This document shows, one piece after another, positions 45,338-54,418 of a stretch of DNA of 64,000 nt; within the stretch, counting starts at the first letter, position 1; every line of letters starts with the position of its first letter. Under the pieces are notes generated by a model. That model ran no database searches. It was not told where the DNA came from and was given only the letters and a program-made list of their open reading frames with translations. A program made the translations under genes and the position numbers. The DNA is from Perkinsela sp. pyNocScin1. Taxonomy: Eukaryota > Euglenozoa > Kinetoplastea > Prokinetoplastida > Perkinselidae. The DNA is taken from assembly GCA_964019655.1 (NCBI GenBank), contig CAXHTR010000004.1, positions 992,001 to 1,056,000 of the forward strand. The letters are read 5' to 3'.

Positions 45338-45342
45338 CTACA

Positions 45343-46176
45343 ATGGCAGCAGCAGTAGAAGTGAAAGATGCAGAAGCTCCACAAGTGCAGGGGCAGGCAC
45401 CAGTTTCTTCAGCCAGTATTGCTCCGAACGTCATCCTGTCTATTTTGGATCATCATGCCCGCCGTGGCGAAAAGCAGTCCCGCGTGATTGGTGGGCTGTA
45501 CGGCATTCTTCGCAGCGATATGGTGGAGATAAAGCACATCGTACCCATTTTACACGTTGAAGTTGAGGGCGAGAATGCAACACTGGAGCTCGGTGGATGG
45601 CAGAAGCTTCAGCAGCTTGGGCGCAAAATTAACCTCCCCCCTCTCATAGGCTGGTACGCAACGGGAAGCCAGCCCGGTGATATGGCTGTTGATCAGATAT
45701 TTTCCATGCGCACTGCGACATACGTGCGCCTTCTCTTAGATGGGGATCTCGAACATGGGGGTCTCCGCGTGCGTGTTCTCGGCTCGACACACACGCTCCT
45801 TGGTGGTGCAAGTGTTAAAGTGTACAGACAAATCCCATTCGATTATGCGCCATCGAATGCAGTTGAGGCATTTCTTCTTCAGAAGGTTACTGGGGACCTT
45901 TTTCCGGAGCTTCAGGTTCTCAATACGTCTGGGGAAGGCACTGTATTTGAGCGACTAAATAGTGAGATAGATGAGGCGATAAAGCTTGTGCGTGATGGTA
46001 AAATTTCACCTGAAGCAGCCTTTGAGCTCAAAAAGGCACTCGAAACCATGCCGAAAGCTTCCCCAGATCAGATTCGCCAAATGCTTACCAACTCTCTACA
46101 AGACGCGAGTGCTCTCAAGTTCCTTGTGAAGAGCATCTCGATGATCCTTCGAGTGGCCGATAAAGTCATCAATTAA
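45343..46176 (+). CDS. EIF3F: Translation initiation factor eIF3 subunit f
   Basis: A 277-aa MPN-domain protein. After an Ala/Pro-rich N-terminus it has NVILSILDHHARRGEKQSRVIGGLYG, PPLIGWYATG, LRVRVLGSTHT and VKVYRQIPFDYAPSNAVEAFLLQKV. The MPN fold is intact but the JAMM HxHxxxxxxxSxxD metal site is absent (GWYATGSQPGD), as in all eIF3f, so it is structural. The C-terminal helical half fits the eIF3f/eIF3h dimer module. Length is shorter than human eIF3f, because the Pro/Ala leader is short. Confidence 0.9.
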   Translation: MAAAVEVKDAEAPQVQGQAPVSSASIAPNVILSILDHHARRGEKQSRVIGGLYGILRSDMVEIKHIVPILHVEVEGENATLELGGWQKLQQLGRKINLPPLIGWYATGSQPGDMAVDQIFSMRTATYVRLLLDGDLEHGGLRVRVLGSTHTLLGGASVKVYRQIPFDYAPSNAVEAFLLQKVTGDLFPELQVLNTSGEGTVFERLNSEIDEAIKLVRDGKISPEAAFELKKALETMPKASPDQIRQMLTNSLQDASALKFLVKSISMILRVADKVIN

Positions 46177-46395
46177 ACAGCAAGCTCACCGTGATTTTTC
46201 TATATTCTTGTATTCAGTGCATATATTGTCATAATTTTAATTCGAAGTCAATGAAGGAACACCGAACTCGGAAAAAATGTGTATTTATCCCGCGAGCAAT
46301 AAAATGCAGTAGATTTTTATGATGACTGGCACACAGTTTGTTTATTTATCTTTCATTTGAACAAATTGAAGCTTTCTCTGCGCCAGGCATTCAAA

Positions 46396-46827
46396 ATGGG
46401 TTTCCAAACTAAGCAGCTCACAGACCTAGAGCGTGCAGTTCTGTACGATCGCCGGACGGAGCCTCCATTTTCTGGCAAGTATGATAGTTTCTTTCCACGC
46501 ACTGATCGTGAAAAGGGTGGCCATTTTCAATGCAAAGCATGTGAAAACCCGCTTTTCCCTGCATCCGCTAAGTTTAATGCTGGATGTGGGTGGCCAGCGT
46601 TCGATCAATGCTATATAGGCAGTGTTGAGACTGTCCCCGATGGTGGTCGAACAGAAATAGTGTGTGGAAAGTGCCGAGGGCACCTCGGACATGTGTTCTT
46701 TCAAGAAGGCTTTACTGCCACGAACCAACGGCATTGCGTGAATTCTGTGAGCATTCAGTTTATTGAAAATCCTGTGAATACGTCTTTGATGCAAGTAGGT
46801 CTAATTGCGTCTCCTACTGGTCCATAA
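46396..46827 (+). CDS. Methionine-R-sulfoxide reductase (MsrB)
   Basis: A 143-aa MsrB domain. Zinc-binding CKAC and CGKC pairs, GCGWPAFDQ, GHLGHVF and the catalytic Cys in RHCVNSVSIQF are all present. It reduces methionine-R-sulfoxide with thioredoxin-type reductants. The frame is open from 46,357, but without an ATG before 46,396. The catalytic motif has Ser-Val-Ser in place of the common NSASL, a minor change. Confidence 0.93.
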   Translation: MGFQTKQLTDLERAVLYDRRTEPPFSGKYDSFFPRTDREKGGHFQCKACENPLFPASAKFNAGCGWPAFDQCYIGSVETVPDGGRTEIVCGKCRGHLGHVFFQEGFTATNQRHCVNSVSIQFIENPVNTSLMQVGLIASPTGP

Positions 46828-46905
46828 AGCCCTGTAGAGCCAAAATCAAGAGCTTGAAACGCATTTTCTATTCTTTTTTGCTTTCGTTGATATGCGCTTG
46901 ATTCC

Positions 46906-47196
46906 ATGCGTCTTTCGTATAAGCTCGGGGAAAAAGTAGGCACTACGTTACAAACAAAGCTTGCCAAGCTTCAAAAAAAATACGAGCTTCTTCGCGCTAG
47001 ATCAACAGCACTCGAAGATGAGCGCAATAAATTAGTGCTTCAGACCGAAAGCGATAGGGACAATAGAGAAAAGATGAAGGAGATTACTGATCTTCAAAAA
47101 TATATCAAACAGAGGAAAATTGAGCTACGCGACATCGAAACAAAGGTAGCCCTTCGTACATTAGAGCGAAATCGGCTTGTCCCGCTTGAAAAGTAG
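46906..47196 (+). CDS. Small coiled-coil protein, unknown
   Basis: A 96-aa protein, almost wholly heptad-like (LQTKLAKLQKKYELLRARSTALEDERNKLV; ITDLQKYIKQRKIELRDIETKV). Lys/Arg and Glu alternate in a parallel coiled-coil pattern, with no membrane segment. An out-of-frame ATG at 46,892 opens a frame overlapping the start. Reminiscent of small structural or complex subunits (e.g. mitochondrial ribosome or flagellar), but the family is not identifiable. Confidence 0.55.
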   Translation: MRLSYKLGEKVGTTLQTKLAKLQKKYELLRARSTALEDERNKLVLQTESDRDNREKMKEITDLQKYIKQRKIELRDIETKVALRTLERNRLVPLEK

Positions 47197-47290
47197 CTCA
47201 TACATATTGTTTGTCGAGTAGATTTATCGATAGACCATATGTATCATGGATAAGATACGTATATTTATGATATGCTTCCCTCTATGCCAA

Positions 47291-47353
47291 GAAGTCAGTG
47301 TTTCCCAGCAATTAGTCAAGGTATTGTATGGGTGTCAAAATACTTCAAGAATT
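47291..47353 (+). ncRNA. H/ACA-type (AGA box) guide RNA candidate, copy 1
   Basis: A single-hairpin RNA like kinetoplastid pseudouridylation guides. Lower stem GAAGT/ACTTC; pocket strands CAGTGTTT and TGTCAAAAT; upper stem CCCA-CAAT with ATTG-TGGG; 3' AGA at 47,348-47,350. Exactly 15 nt separate the upper stem from the AGA box, within the 14-16 nt rule. It lies in a 444-bp gap with no gene. Confidence 0.6.
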
Positions 47354-47364
47354 ATACAGAAACC

Positions 47365-47411
47365 TTTCATCACAAGCGTCGAACACCTGTCGGTTGCTTT
47401 GTTCGATGAAA
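47365..47411 (+). other. Strong hairpin between the two guide RNA candidates
   Basis: TTTCA, a one-sided bulge of 9 nt, TCGAACA, a 14-nt loop, then TGTTCGA and TGAAA: 12 base pairs in total. No AGA box follows at the right distance, so it is not called as a guide RNA. It may be a processing element. Confidence 0.4.
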
Positions 47412-47452
47412 TACGGTATTTCGCACAAAAATTTTCCATTTTCACGCCTTAA

Positions 47453-47515
47453 GAAGTCAGTGTTTCCCAATGAGTCCTCAAAGTATTCATTGGGTGTCAA
47501 AGTACTTCGAGATTA
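47453..47515 (+). ncRNA. H/ACA-type (AGA box) guide RNA candidate, copy 2
   Basis: A paralogue of the hairpin 162 bp upstream. Lower stem GAAGT/ACTTC is identical, and the left pocket strand CAGTGTTT is identical. The upper stem is now a perfect 8-bp CCCAATGA/TCATTGGG, and the AGA box is at 47,510-47,512, again 15 nt from the upper stem. Differences between copies keep the pairing, indicating selection on structure. The pocket predicts a target of form TTTGACA-UN-AAACACTG; I find no match in the rRNA here. Confidence 0.62.
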
Positions 47516-47640
47516 GTCAGTCTGTCGCGAAGGAAAATCACAAGCTTGTTGGTGTGCATTGTATTGACGAAAAAAAAACAAATTCTTGATAATATGTACT
47601 CGTATCTCGTACAATGGCCAAACTATAACTCGCTGAAACC

Positions 47641-48657
47641 ATGCAGGTACCACGATCAAAAGATATCGAGTCGTTTTTACTCGCCCGAAAAGCATGCTTG
47701 CTCCATAGGATCTACCAACTGCACATTTCGGGGTGCTCAGTTGATGAAATAGCCAAGGATAGTGAGATTCAAGAAAAGATGGGTACACTGGACGAAGATT
47801 TTCTAGGGGTCAGTGCTTGTGACCTCATTTTCTGGATGCAGCGATCTATTAATACATGTAGTGAAAATCCAGGGGTCTTTTCGCTCTTTCCGAACTCAGG
47901 TGAAGAGCATATCATCTTTGCGCGCGTTCTTGTCCCAGGAGCTAACCGTACCTTTGCACATGCTTCAATGGAAGACCTCTATTACTGCTTCCAGCGTTAC
48001 GGATTCGTGAAAGCAACCCAGATAGAACAAACGACTGACTTCTACGTGGAGCTTGAATCATTGGAAAAAGCGCTGGGGGCTATCACAGATCTCGATATAC
48101 ATGAGTACGTACGCTTTGTCGCCTTCAAAGGCACTTCTTACGGGGTCGACACGCTCCCAAGGGCAACATTATACGATCCCTCATCCAGGGCAAAATCAAA
48201 GATCGATAAAAGTGTTCCAGACATCGTCATCGATAATATTCCCATCAATGCGGGGGAGGAGGACCTGAAGCAAGCAGTTGAACAAGTAGGAGGCGTGCAA
48301 GCTATTCGTTTCAGCCTGAATGACCGAACAGGTCTTCATAATAGCTGCGCACTAGTTCAAATGGCAACGATGGATGGCGTCTTGCAGCTTGCACAAGGCC
48401 TGAATGGTGTGCTTTTGCTTGGAAATCGCTTGCGCGTTGGTTATATTGATCCAATGTTCGCCCTCCGAGACATTAGGACGAATGCACTTCTGGAGGACCC
48501 AGATTTACGCTTAACACGCTTTGCTAGGGACACAAATGGTGAGTTGCAGAGGGGAAAGCGAACGTTGACCTGCTTTGCATGCGGCGAGCCTGGGCATAAG
48601 ATACGTGAGTGCCCAAACAAGATCCAGAGGACATTTCAATCCCCTAATAAGCAGTAG
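47641..48657 (+). CDS. RRM and zinc-knuckle RNA-binding protein
   Basis: A 338-aa protein. Residues about 195-275 form an RRM: DIVIDNIPINAGEEDLKQAVEQVGG, then SCALVQMATMDGVLQLAQGLNGVLLLGNRLRVGY, with atypical aromatic positions in RNP1. A CCHC zinc knuckle CFACGEPGHKIREC sits near the C-terminus. The region near residues 95-165 (ARVLVPGANRTFAHASMEDLYYCFQRYGFVKATQIE) may be a second, degenerate RRM; the N-terminus is helical. Similar RRM plus CCHC proteins in kinetoplastids act in pre-mRNA processing; function here not fixed. Confidence 0.75.
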   Translation: MQVPRSKDIESFLLARKACLLHRIYQLHISGCSVDEIAKDSEIQEKMGTLDEDFLGVSACDLIFWMQRSINTCSENPGVFSLFPNSGEEHIIFARVLVPGANRTFAHASMEDLYYCFQRYGFVKATQIEQTTDFYVELESLEKALGAITDLDIHEYVRFVAFKGTSYGVDTLPRATLYDPSSRAKSKIDKSVPDIVIDNIPINAGEEDLKQAVEQVGGVQAIRFSLNDRTGLHNSCALVQMATMDGVLQLAQGLNGVLLLGNRLRVGYIDPMFALRDIRTNALLEDPDLRLTRFARDTNGELQRGKRTLTCFACGEPGHKIRECPNKIQRTFQSPNKQ

Positions 48658-48779
48658 GTGCTGGTGTTGGACCTAGAGCTTTGCTAATGTCCGCGAGGGT
48701 AAATGTATCCGAAATGCACCAAAACATAAGAATTTTTGCCTCATTTTTTTCACAAGTTTAACTAAATGAATGAATCTCT

Positions 48780-49043
48780 ATGGTGAAGTTTCGCAAGCGC
48801 CGAACATTTTCAGTAGAGACTGAAAAAGTTAGCTCCAAGCAGCAAAGTTTGCTCCAATTAAGTATTGACCGGATCATGGGCCGTGTGCACGATTCCATGC
48901 ATCTACTGACTCGCTCGATGCAGCGCATTTTCCCAGTTCAATGGTCGGTATGCTTTATTGCCTTTACATCAGTAGGCTTCAGCCTATCACTTGCGACTCG
49001 AACATGGCGAGATCTGCGAAGAGAACGGGCATTGCATAAGTAA
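48780..49043 (+). CDS. Small single-pass membrane protein, unknown
   Basis: An 87-aa protein with a basic N-terminus (MVKFRKRRTF), an amphipathic middle and one hydrophobic segment (WSVCFIAFTSVGFSLSLA, residues about 55-72), followed by a basic tail (RTWRDLRRERALHK). This looks like a tail-anchored mitochondrial or ER protein. Two out-of-frame ATGs just upstream open a six-codon ORF whose stop overlaps the start (ATGGTGA). Family not recognised. Confidence 0.5.
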   Translation: MVKFRKRRTFSVETEKVSSKQQSLLQLSIDRIMGRVHDSMHLLTRSMQRIFPVQWSVCFIAFTSVGFSLSLATRTWRDLRRERALHK

Positions 49044-49175
49044 CTCAGTAGACGATTGCTGGCTTCAATCTAGCATAATTCCTGGTGTCAGCTTGCAATT
49101 CGCCACGCATTGTGGCTACTGGTAGTTTTGGCAGGTGTTGCTTGTCCAGTGTTGTAAAGAGTCTCTTGAAATTTC

Positions 49176-50726
49176 ATGCTTTTTTCGGTGATGGGGCTTA
49201 TCCGTCAGTATAGGTCTAGCTTCTTATCGACAATCAGTATTCGAAAAATGGTCACGATTTGCCTTTGCCCTGACAGTGAAGCCCTTGGAAGGCTCGATTA
49301 CATGTCTCTTTCCCAGCAAGCGATGATGGAGCTCCTTGTAGCCAACGTGACGAACGGTTTGAAAGATAAAAAGGGCAATTACATTGATATCAGCGAATGG
49401 CCAGGGGTAGTTTGTGATGAAGGGGAATGCGTTGTTGAGATAAATTGGAGCAATGAAAAAGCACTTTTCTCCCATCGCACAACGAAGCGTTGCGATGGAT
49501 CCCTGGACATGCAGTGGATTCCGCATACGGTCAGGAAACTCAGGCTCACAGTTCTTTCTATCGCCAATTTCGACACCGGTCATCTACCTCGAGATGCGCT
49601 TGAGGTGAAAATTGGGGGAGGGTACACAGGTAAGGTTACAGGAACAATTGCAGCAGGTAAGCTGCCCCGCGGCCTTCAAACGTTTGACATGAGTCGCAAT
49701 AAGCTTACGGGGACATTTGATGTTGCGGGTCTACCTGCAAGCCTCAGGTCAATGAGCATTCAGTCCAATGGCTGTGAAGGAACGCTGGACTTTACGACTT
49801 TGCCCTCTAAGATGGAGGAGTTCTTCGCACAGCACAACAAATTCAAAGGAAAAATTAACTTGACGCTCCTACCGGATAGCATGAAAGTAATCAACCTCAG
49901 TTGCAATCAGCTAGATGGGTTGATCAACGTTTCCAAATTACCTGATGGTCTCGGACGCATAGATTTGCGCGATAATTTTCTTTCGGGTCCCGTCCCACTG
50001 ATTGGCTTTACGCCGACTGTTCGAAATCGCTTGAATTGTCGAAAAGAGTTCGGAATTTCGAATAATCTTTTTTCAGGTGAAATCCGATATGTCGGCGAGT
50101 TCCCTCCCAATACATGGGCACGTCTCTCATGCCAGGGAAATCTCTTTACTTCAGTGAATTGGCAGAGTATGAAAGGAGTTAAAATTCTCCATGCCACTGA
50201 AAATGCGCTGGAGGGCTCTCTCGCGGTCAGCGATATTCCAGCATCCCTTACGCATGTCCATTTAGACACAAATAAAATCTCAGGAAGCCTGCACATCGAA
50301 AATATACACAAGAACATCCAGCTTATCGAGCTGCAGCGCAATAATTTTGCAGGGTCAATTGATCTATCGCGGTTGCCATCATCGCTGGGACACTTCGATG
50401 TATCTGAGAACCATCTGGAAGGTGAAATCTACTTTGGAGCACATATCCCAGCAAAAACATCACTTCAAAAGAACGAATTCACTTCTATTCGTACTGAGCA
50501 AAGTCAGGGATGGATAAATGTGGAGCGCTTTGACGCATCGAGCAATGAAATTACGCAGGACACAGTTAAGTTTGGTAAGATCAATAGAACTTCTCGATTC
50601 CGGTTTATCAATCTGTGCGGAAATGTTATTCAGGTCTGCAAGATGGCCAACGGGCAGGTTGCGAAGTCAAGGAAGATTTTCTACGACAATGGCACCGAAG
50701 CTCAGCGAAAGCCGGTGGTGTGGTAG
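49176..50726 (+). CDS. Large leucine-rich repeat protein
   Basis: A 516-aa LRR protein. After an N-terminal cap-like region with ISEWPGVVCDEGECVVEINW (recalling the plant-type LRR cap WxGVxC) come about 14 repeats of 21-23 residues of type LPxxLxxxxLxxNxLxGxI, for example LPRGLQTFDMSRNKLTGTF and LPSSLGHFDVSENHLEGEI. No signal peptide or membrane span is obvious. The ATG at 49,191 or 49,248 (MVTICLC) may be the real start, since an acceptor-like tract ending acaatcag lies before the latter. It is the last gene before the rDNA. Confidence 0.8.
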   Translation: MLFSVMGLIRQYRSSFLSTISIRKMVTICLCPDSEALGRLDYMSLSQQAMMELLVANVTNGLKDKKGNYIDISEWPGVVCDEGECVVEINWSNEKALFSHRTTKRCDGSLDMQWIPHTVRKLRLTVLSIANFDTGHLPRDALEVKIGGGYTGKVTGTIAAGKLPRGLQTFDMSRNKLTGTFDVAGLPASLRSMSIQSNGCEGTLDFTTLPSKMEEFFAQHNKFKGKINLTLLPDSMKVINLSCNQLDGLINVSKLPDGLGRIDLRDNFLSGPVPLIGFTPTVRNRLNCRKEFGISNNLFSGEIRYVGEFPPNTWARLSCQGNLFTSVNWQSMKGVKILHATENALEGSLAVSDIPASLTHVHLDTNKISGSLHIENIHKNIQLIELQRNNFAGSIDLSRLPSSLGHFDVSENHLEGEIYFGAHIPAKTSLQKNEFTSIRTEQSQGWINVERFDASSNEITQDTVKFGKINRTSRFRFINLCGNVIQVCKMANGQVAKSRKIFYDNGTEAQRKPVVW

Positions 50727-50820
50727 ATGAGGAAACTATGCTATGTATAGGCCCGATGTAGCGGTGCGGCAACCCTCCGTAATGCGTTTAAATGGTGGGG
50801 ATTTCAAGCGCCGGGGTGTG

Positions 50821-50834
50821 GGGGGAAAACCCCC
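50821..50834. repeat. Perfect GC hairpin after the LRR gene
   Basis: GGGGG-AAAA-CCCCC about 95 nt past the LRR stop, with further G/C at its base. Terminator-like in shape; function unknown. Between 50,727 and 51,690 I see no other gene or element. Confidence 0.35.
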
Positions 50835-51688
50835 AAAACCTGGTGTGCTCTGTGTTCTTGTTAGATACTACGGGACTTGGCAATCGCTGCTCAGCACACA
50901 ATCGTGATGGAAAGCTACATCAGAGGCTCTGCATAAAAGTGGCGAAGCGGTGCTTCATTCCATCCAACAAGCCTTTAAAGCCTAGAACGCGCGGTATTCT
51001 CCGAGGAAGAGGTATCAAGTGTGCTAAGTCTAGTTTCTGATCTCGAGTACGCTAGCAGGCTATGGTATGCATTTCGCTTCGAATGCCCCGGAATCGGGGT
51101 ACTTGAAGAGTAAAGCTGTTGACATGGAAATTTTCAGTGCCATTCCGAAAGACACGGTTCTACGTTTATACTGTAGGGCAGGCAAGCAGTGAAAACTGCA
51201 CTCGAACGCTGTTAACAAGGCAAGAAATGAGAAGATGATAGGGTAAGAACACTGCTCTCCTTCAGATGAACTTTTTACCTGGGCGGAAAGCGCTGTATGA
51301 GACACTGTCGATGGCTTTACACATGAAATTCGCTAAAGCGTAGCTTAGATTTGGCCCACCTGCCCTGATACATTATCTCACAGTCCACCTTGAACATCCA
51401 ATCCCAATATTTTCGTCGTTACCTGGCCGTGGTCTTGACGCCCTAGTCTTCAAGAATCGTTAATCATGTGCGAAAAGAGAACACTGATTTATCCTTTTTA
51501 AATCTTTAATTAAAAAAAATAAAGGAATCTTGAATCAGAGAACAACGCTGTCGGCGGGGGACAGCCAGCCACTTCTACACATGATGCGGATGGTTCCCGG
51601 CAAAATTTATCTTCGATGGGCAGCGAGTTTGAGACGCTGAGCCGATGTAGCACCTCTCGCTCCATATCACTCTGTCCGAGGAATACAT

Positions 51689-52201
51689 TTGCCCATCGTT
51701 GTCGATGCAGGAATACGTGACCGCCATGCACATCGTATGGGCCGCCGTACACATCGTAAGGGCACGATAAAGCTTTACCAACCGTACTTTTTGGGATTCG
51801 GGGTGACATTCTATATTGGAAGTGACGGGTTGCAGCATCCCTATTGCATGATTTGTCGAGGGAAGCATATCAAAGAAAACAGCTGCTTGAATCGAAAGAG
51901 TCTTTCTATGCATTTTCGAGCGAAGCGTAAGAACATCGCTAGGCTAAATGAGAGGCAAGTTTTCAAAATTTTCAAGAAGATGCGACAACTGCTCCCATCG
52001 GATAGCTTGCGTACACGCAGTCAGATTATTATGCCTTGTCCAGGGCGAAATACGCACACGAGGGAGCATTCTTCTTCTAATTCAACTGCTATTTCGAATA
52101 CCAATCTTCCTCGTGCTGACATATCATTATATATTCACATGGTTCCCTTCGAGGCTTGTTTGGTGGCTCTCCGCAGTCTTGCTGGAGATAGTGACGGCTG
52201 A
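51689..52201 (+). pseudogene. BED-type zinc finger relic (hAT transposon-like)
   Basis: A 170-codon frame with LGFGVTFYIGSDGLQHPYCMIC, then SCLNRKSLSMHFRAKR. This resembles the BED finger of ZBED/SCAND3-type hAT transposase derivatives: GFT...PxCxxC, then KxxxLxxHxxxKH, with the last His replaced. The transposase core does not follow; the remainder is Ser/Asn-rich and probably non-coding. A transposon fragment is the simplest reading. Confidence 0.35.
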
Positions 52202-52270
52202 TGGACGCTAAAAGTTGCTCGTCACGGTTAACATGTCTCAGACTCTTTTTCTGCTATGAGTCATCGAATT

Positions 52271-52299
52271 ATTCATCATCATCATTCATCGTCATTCAT
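52271..52299. repeat. TCA/CAT microsatellite
   Basis: A run of TCA/CAT triplets with two interruptions, followed by AT-rich sequence. No gene in 52,202-52,515. Confidence 0.6.
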
Positions 52300-52515
52300 A
52301 TACAAATACTACTGGCACGTATAATTCAGCGAAATTGCATCAGAACGGAAATCAAATTTATCATGCGATCGATTTAAACGTAATACGAAATGAGATTTTA
52401 GGCTAATTTAGTTTTAATGTGGAGAGATGCTTCACTTCTTTATATCACTTACCGTATTAGTACACATCATGATGATCCCGTGGCACAATCAAGGAACATG
52501 GCAGTTTTTCTGGTG

Positions 52516-52851
52516 TCAAAGAATCACTTTGAATGCGCTTAACTCGAACGGCAGAGACCGATAGAGAGGCAGCCAGCATCGAGAGAGATAGTGATCGAAC
52601 CAAATTTTTTCAAGACCGAGAGGAAAAAAGAAAGCAAAGCTTATAGGAAGCCACACATAAAGCCTAAAAAGAAAGAAGCAAAAGGGTGAGCAAAAAGGCA
52701 GGAGGAACGGCGACGACCATGTCTCCTTGACGTCATACTCATAGCCGTCGGGTACCTTATCAAGGAAGTGGGCACGGGCGCCAAGGCGAACCCGCTTATT
52801 CGCATCTGACGATACAGCATCCCATTTATGTAAGGGGTTTACGATGTTCAT
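52516..52851 (-). pseudogene. Possible coding relic, unknown
   Basis: A 111-codon frame whose start (NPLHKWDAVSSDANKRVRLG, ARAHFLDKVPDGYEYDVKE) looks protein-like, but which turns into Phe/Leu-rich sequence of doubtful coding nature (FLLPFCSPFCFFLFRLYVW). No family recognised. It may be the 5' end of a decayed gene. Confidence 0.25.
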
Positions 52852-53081
52852 ATATTGTGAAGCTTGTGTGGAGAATTTCTCGAAGCTGCCAAAATGGGTA
52901 CATGATGTACTTTAAGCCAACCAGCAGTGAGCAGGGTTTCACTCCTGATCATGAGACGCTTATCCAGACCCTTTGTATGAATTTCGACGTACATGTAGTT
53001 ATGGGAGCTCATGTAATAGAATCAATCACTAAAAACGTAAACACACTTTACGAAAACAGCACAATCCAAAGTCGTTTAAGT

Positions 53082-53470
53082 CGCTGGTGCAAGCTACTGC
53101 ATATCTTGGCTCAGTACGGCACCCATACCGGATATCCTCATCATAGCAAGTTTACCTTCGAAATCTTCCTCCAAGACATGCCCGTGATAGCTAGCCCAGC
53201 AGAGATTCAAAAGTCCAGCCCTGCTTAAGTGAATAAGCTCTTGAGACTGACCACTCCCGAAAATCGGGCTGCCTGGAGTTGAACTCGCAGAAAATAAGTT
53301 GATAAATGTTTTCCCGTAAAACGCGACGCGCTGAAATCCCGTTTGGGGACCCAACAGTAACGGATAAAGAAAGAAGTATAACACCCTCGCGACGGTGGAT
53401 CTCGTCGTGCCCGGTAGAAGTACGGCGCGTTGGAATGGCTCGGAGGGGTGTTGGAGCCTGAAACCAACAC
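53082..53470. repeat. Pre-rDNA spacer repeat, copy A
   Basis: About 390 bp sharing ordered blocks with copies B and C: cgctggt..aag.tactgcat, then caagtttaccttcgaaatcttcctcc, a CCCGA-AAA-TCGGG hairpin, a gttgaactc box, and gaagtataacaccctc. Coding frames on either strand are broken. Confidence 0.65.
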
Positions 53471-53490
53471 AACCAAAAGCCTTTCAACTC

Positions 53491-53800
53491 GCTGGTATAA
53501 GGTACTGCATACTACGGCTCATACCGAATATCCTCATCACAACAAGTTTACCTTCGAAATCTTCCTCCATGACATGAAAGCTCAAGTCTGACCGCTCCCG
53601 AAAACCGGGTCGCCCGGCGTCGAACCCGTGCAATTTTAGTTGATTAATATTTTCCCCTCAAAAGCGAAGCCCGGAAATACTACCCCACTGCTCATCATGA
53701 ACTGACTAAGAAAGCAGCATAGCACCCTCGAGACAGTGGATCTCGTCTCTCTGGTACAAGTACAACGCGCTGGAACGGCTCGGGGGGGTCTCCGACCCCA
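53491..53800. repeat. Pre-rDNA spacer repeat, copy B
   Basis: Same order of blocks as copy A, at roughly 70-75% identity by eye, with the hairpin as cccgaaaaccggg and the box as gtcgaacccg. It has small insertions and deletions relative to A. Confidence 0.6.
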
Positions 53801-53894
53801 AAAAAACTTCAAAATTTTTTTTCGAAATTTGGATGAAATTTTTGAGATCCGACCGCAAGCTCGGCCCTGCATCTGAAAAACTGGCGAAATCAGT

Positions 53895-53970
53895 ACCACC
53901 ATAAATACCGACAAACGGAGTTGAACTCAGAACACTTGTGATAAACCAGAAGTATAACACCCTCAAAATG
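53895..53970. repeat. Pre-rDNA spacer repeat, copy C (partial)
   Basis: Keeps only the gttgaactc box and the gaagtataacaccctc block. About 90 bp between these are missing relative to copy A. From 53,971 to the SSU start I see only AT-rich sequence and a GC stretch near 54,170-54,220, presumably rRNA promoter and 5' external spacer. Confidence 0.5.
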
Positions 53971-54418
53971 TATTTTCTTCTCAAATGATTAGACTAATTC
54001 ACAGCTTCTGCCTCCTGTCGCGCTCAGCTGAGAATGATGTGAATTCCAGCGCTGTGCTTACAAGGACTCGCGGTTTATTAGTGTTCATACAACAAAAATA
54101 CGGTTTGGTCGCCCTATATCAATATATAGCATACAACCATGTAAGCTAGTATGAGCATGCGGACGACTTGACCAGGTACGGCAGCCCCCCAGCACACGCT
54201 GGGTAAGCGCCCCACACACCTGAAAAATGTGCGATGCACAGCCACAACGTTGCGGTTCTCGCGCGCACAGAATTTCGTCACGCTATGAATTTCGAAAACA
54301 CACTAAATTCATCGGTCGTTGACCACATAAATATTACAGAGGGTGAGCACACGCCCCACTTAATGGGAGTGACTTCTGTCACACACCCAAAAAAATGGAC
54401 TAAATTCCATGACAACAA

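Noticed and set aside
47295-47375. Minus-strand C/D-box RNA (GTGATGA near 47,369 and CTGA near 47,297)
   Set aside because: No terminal stem, the second repeat copy lacks a C box, and flanking genes are on the + strand; the + strand H/ACA reading explains both copies.
53595-53640. Minus-strand GGTTCGACGCC resembling a tRNA B box
   Set aside because: No A box at the right distance and no cloverleaf can be drawn.
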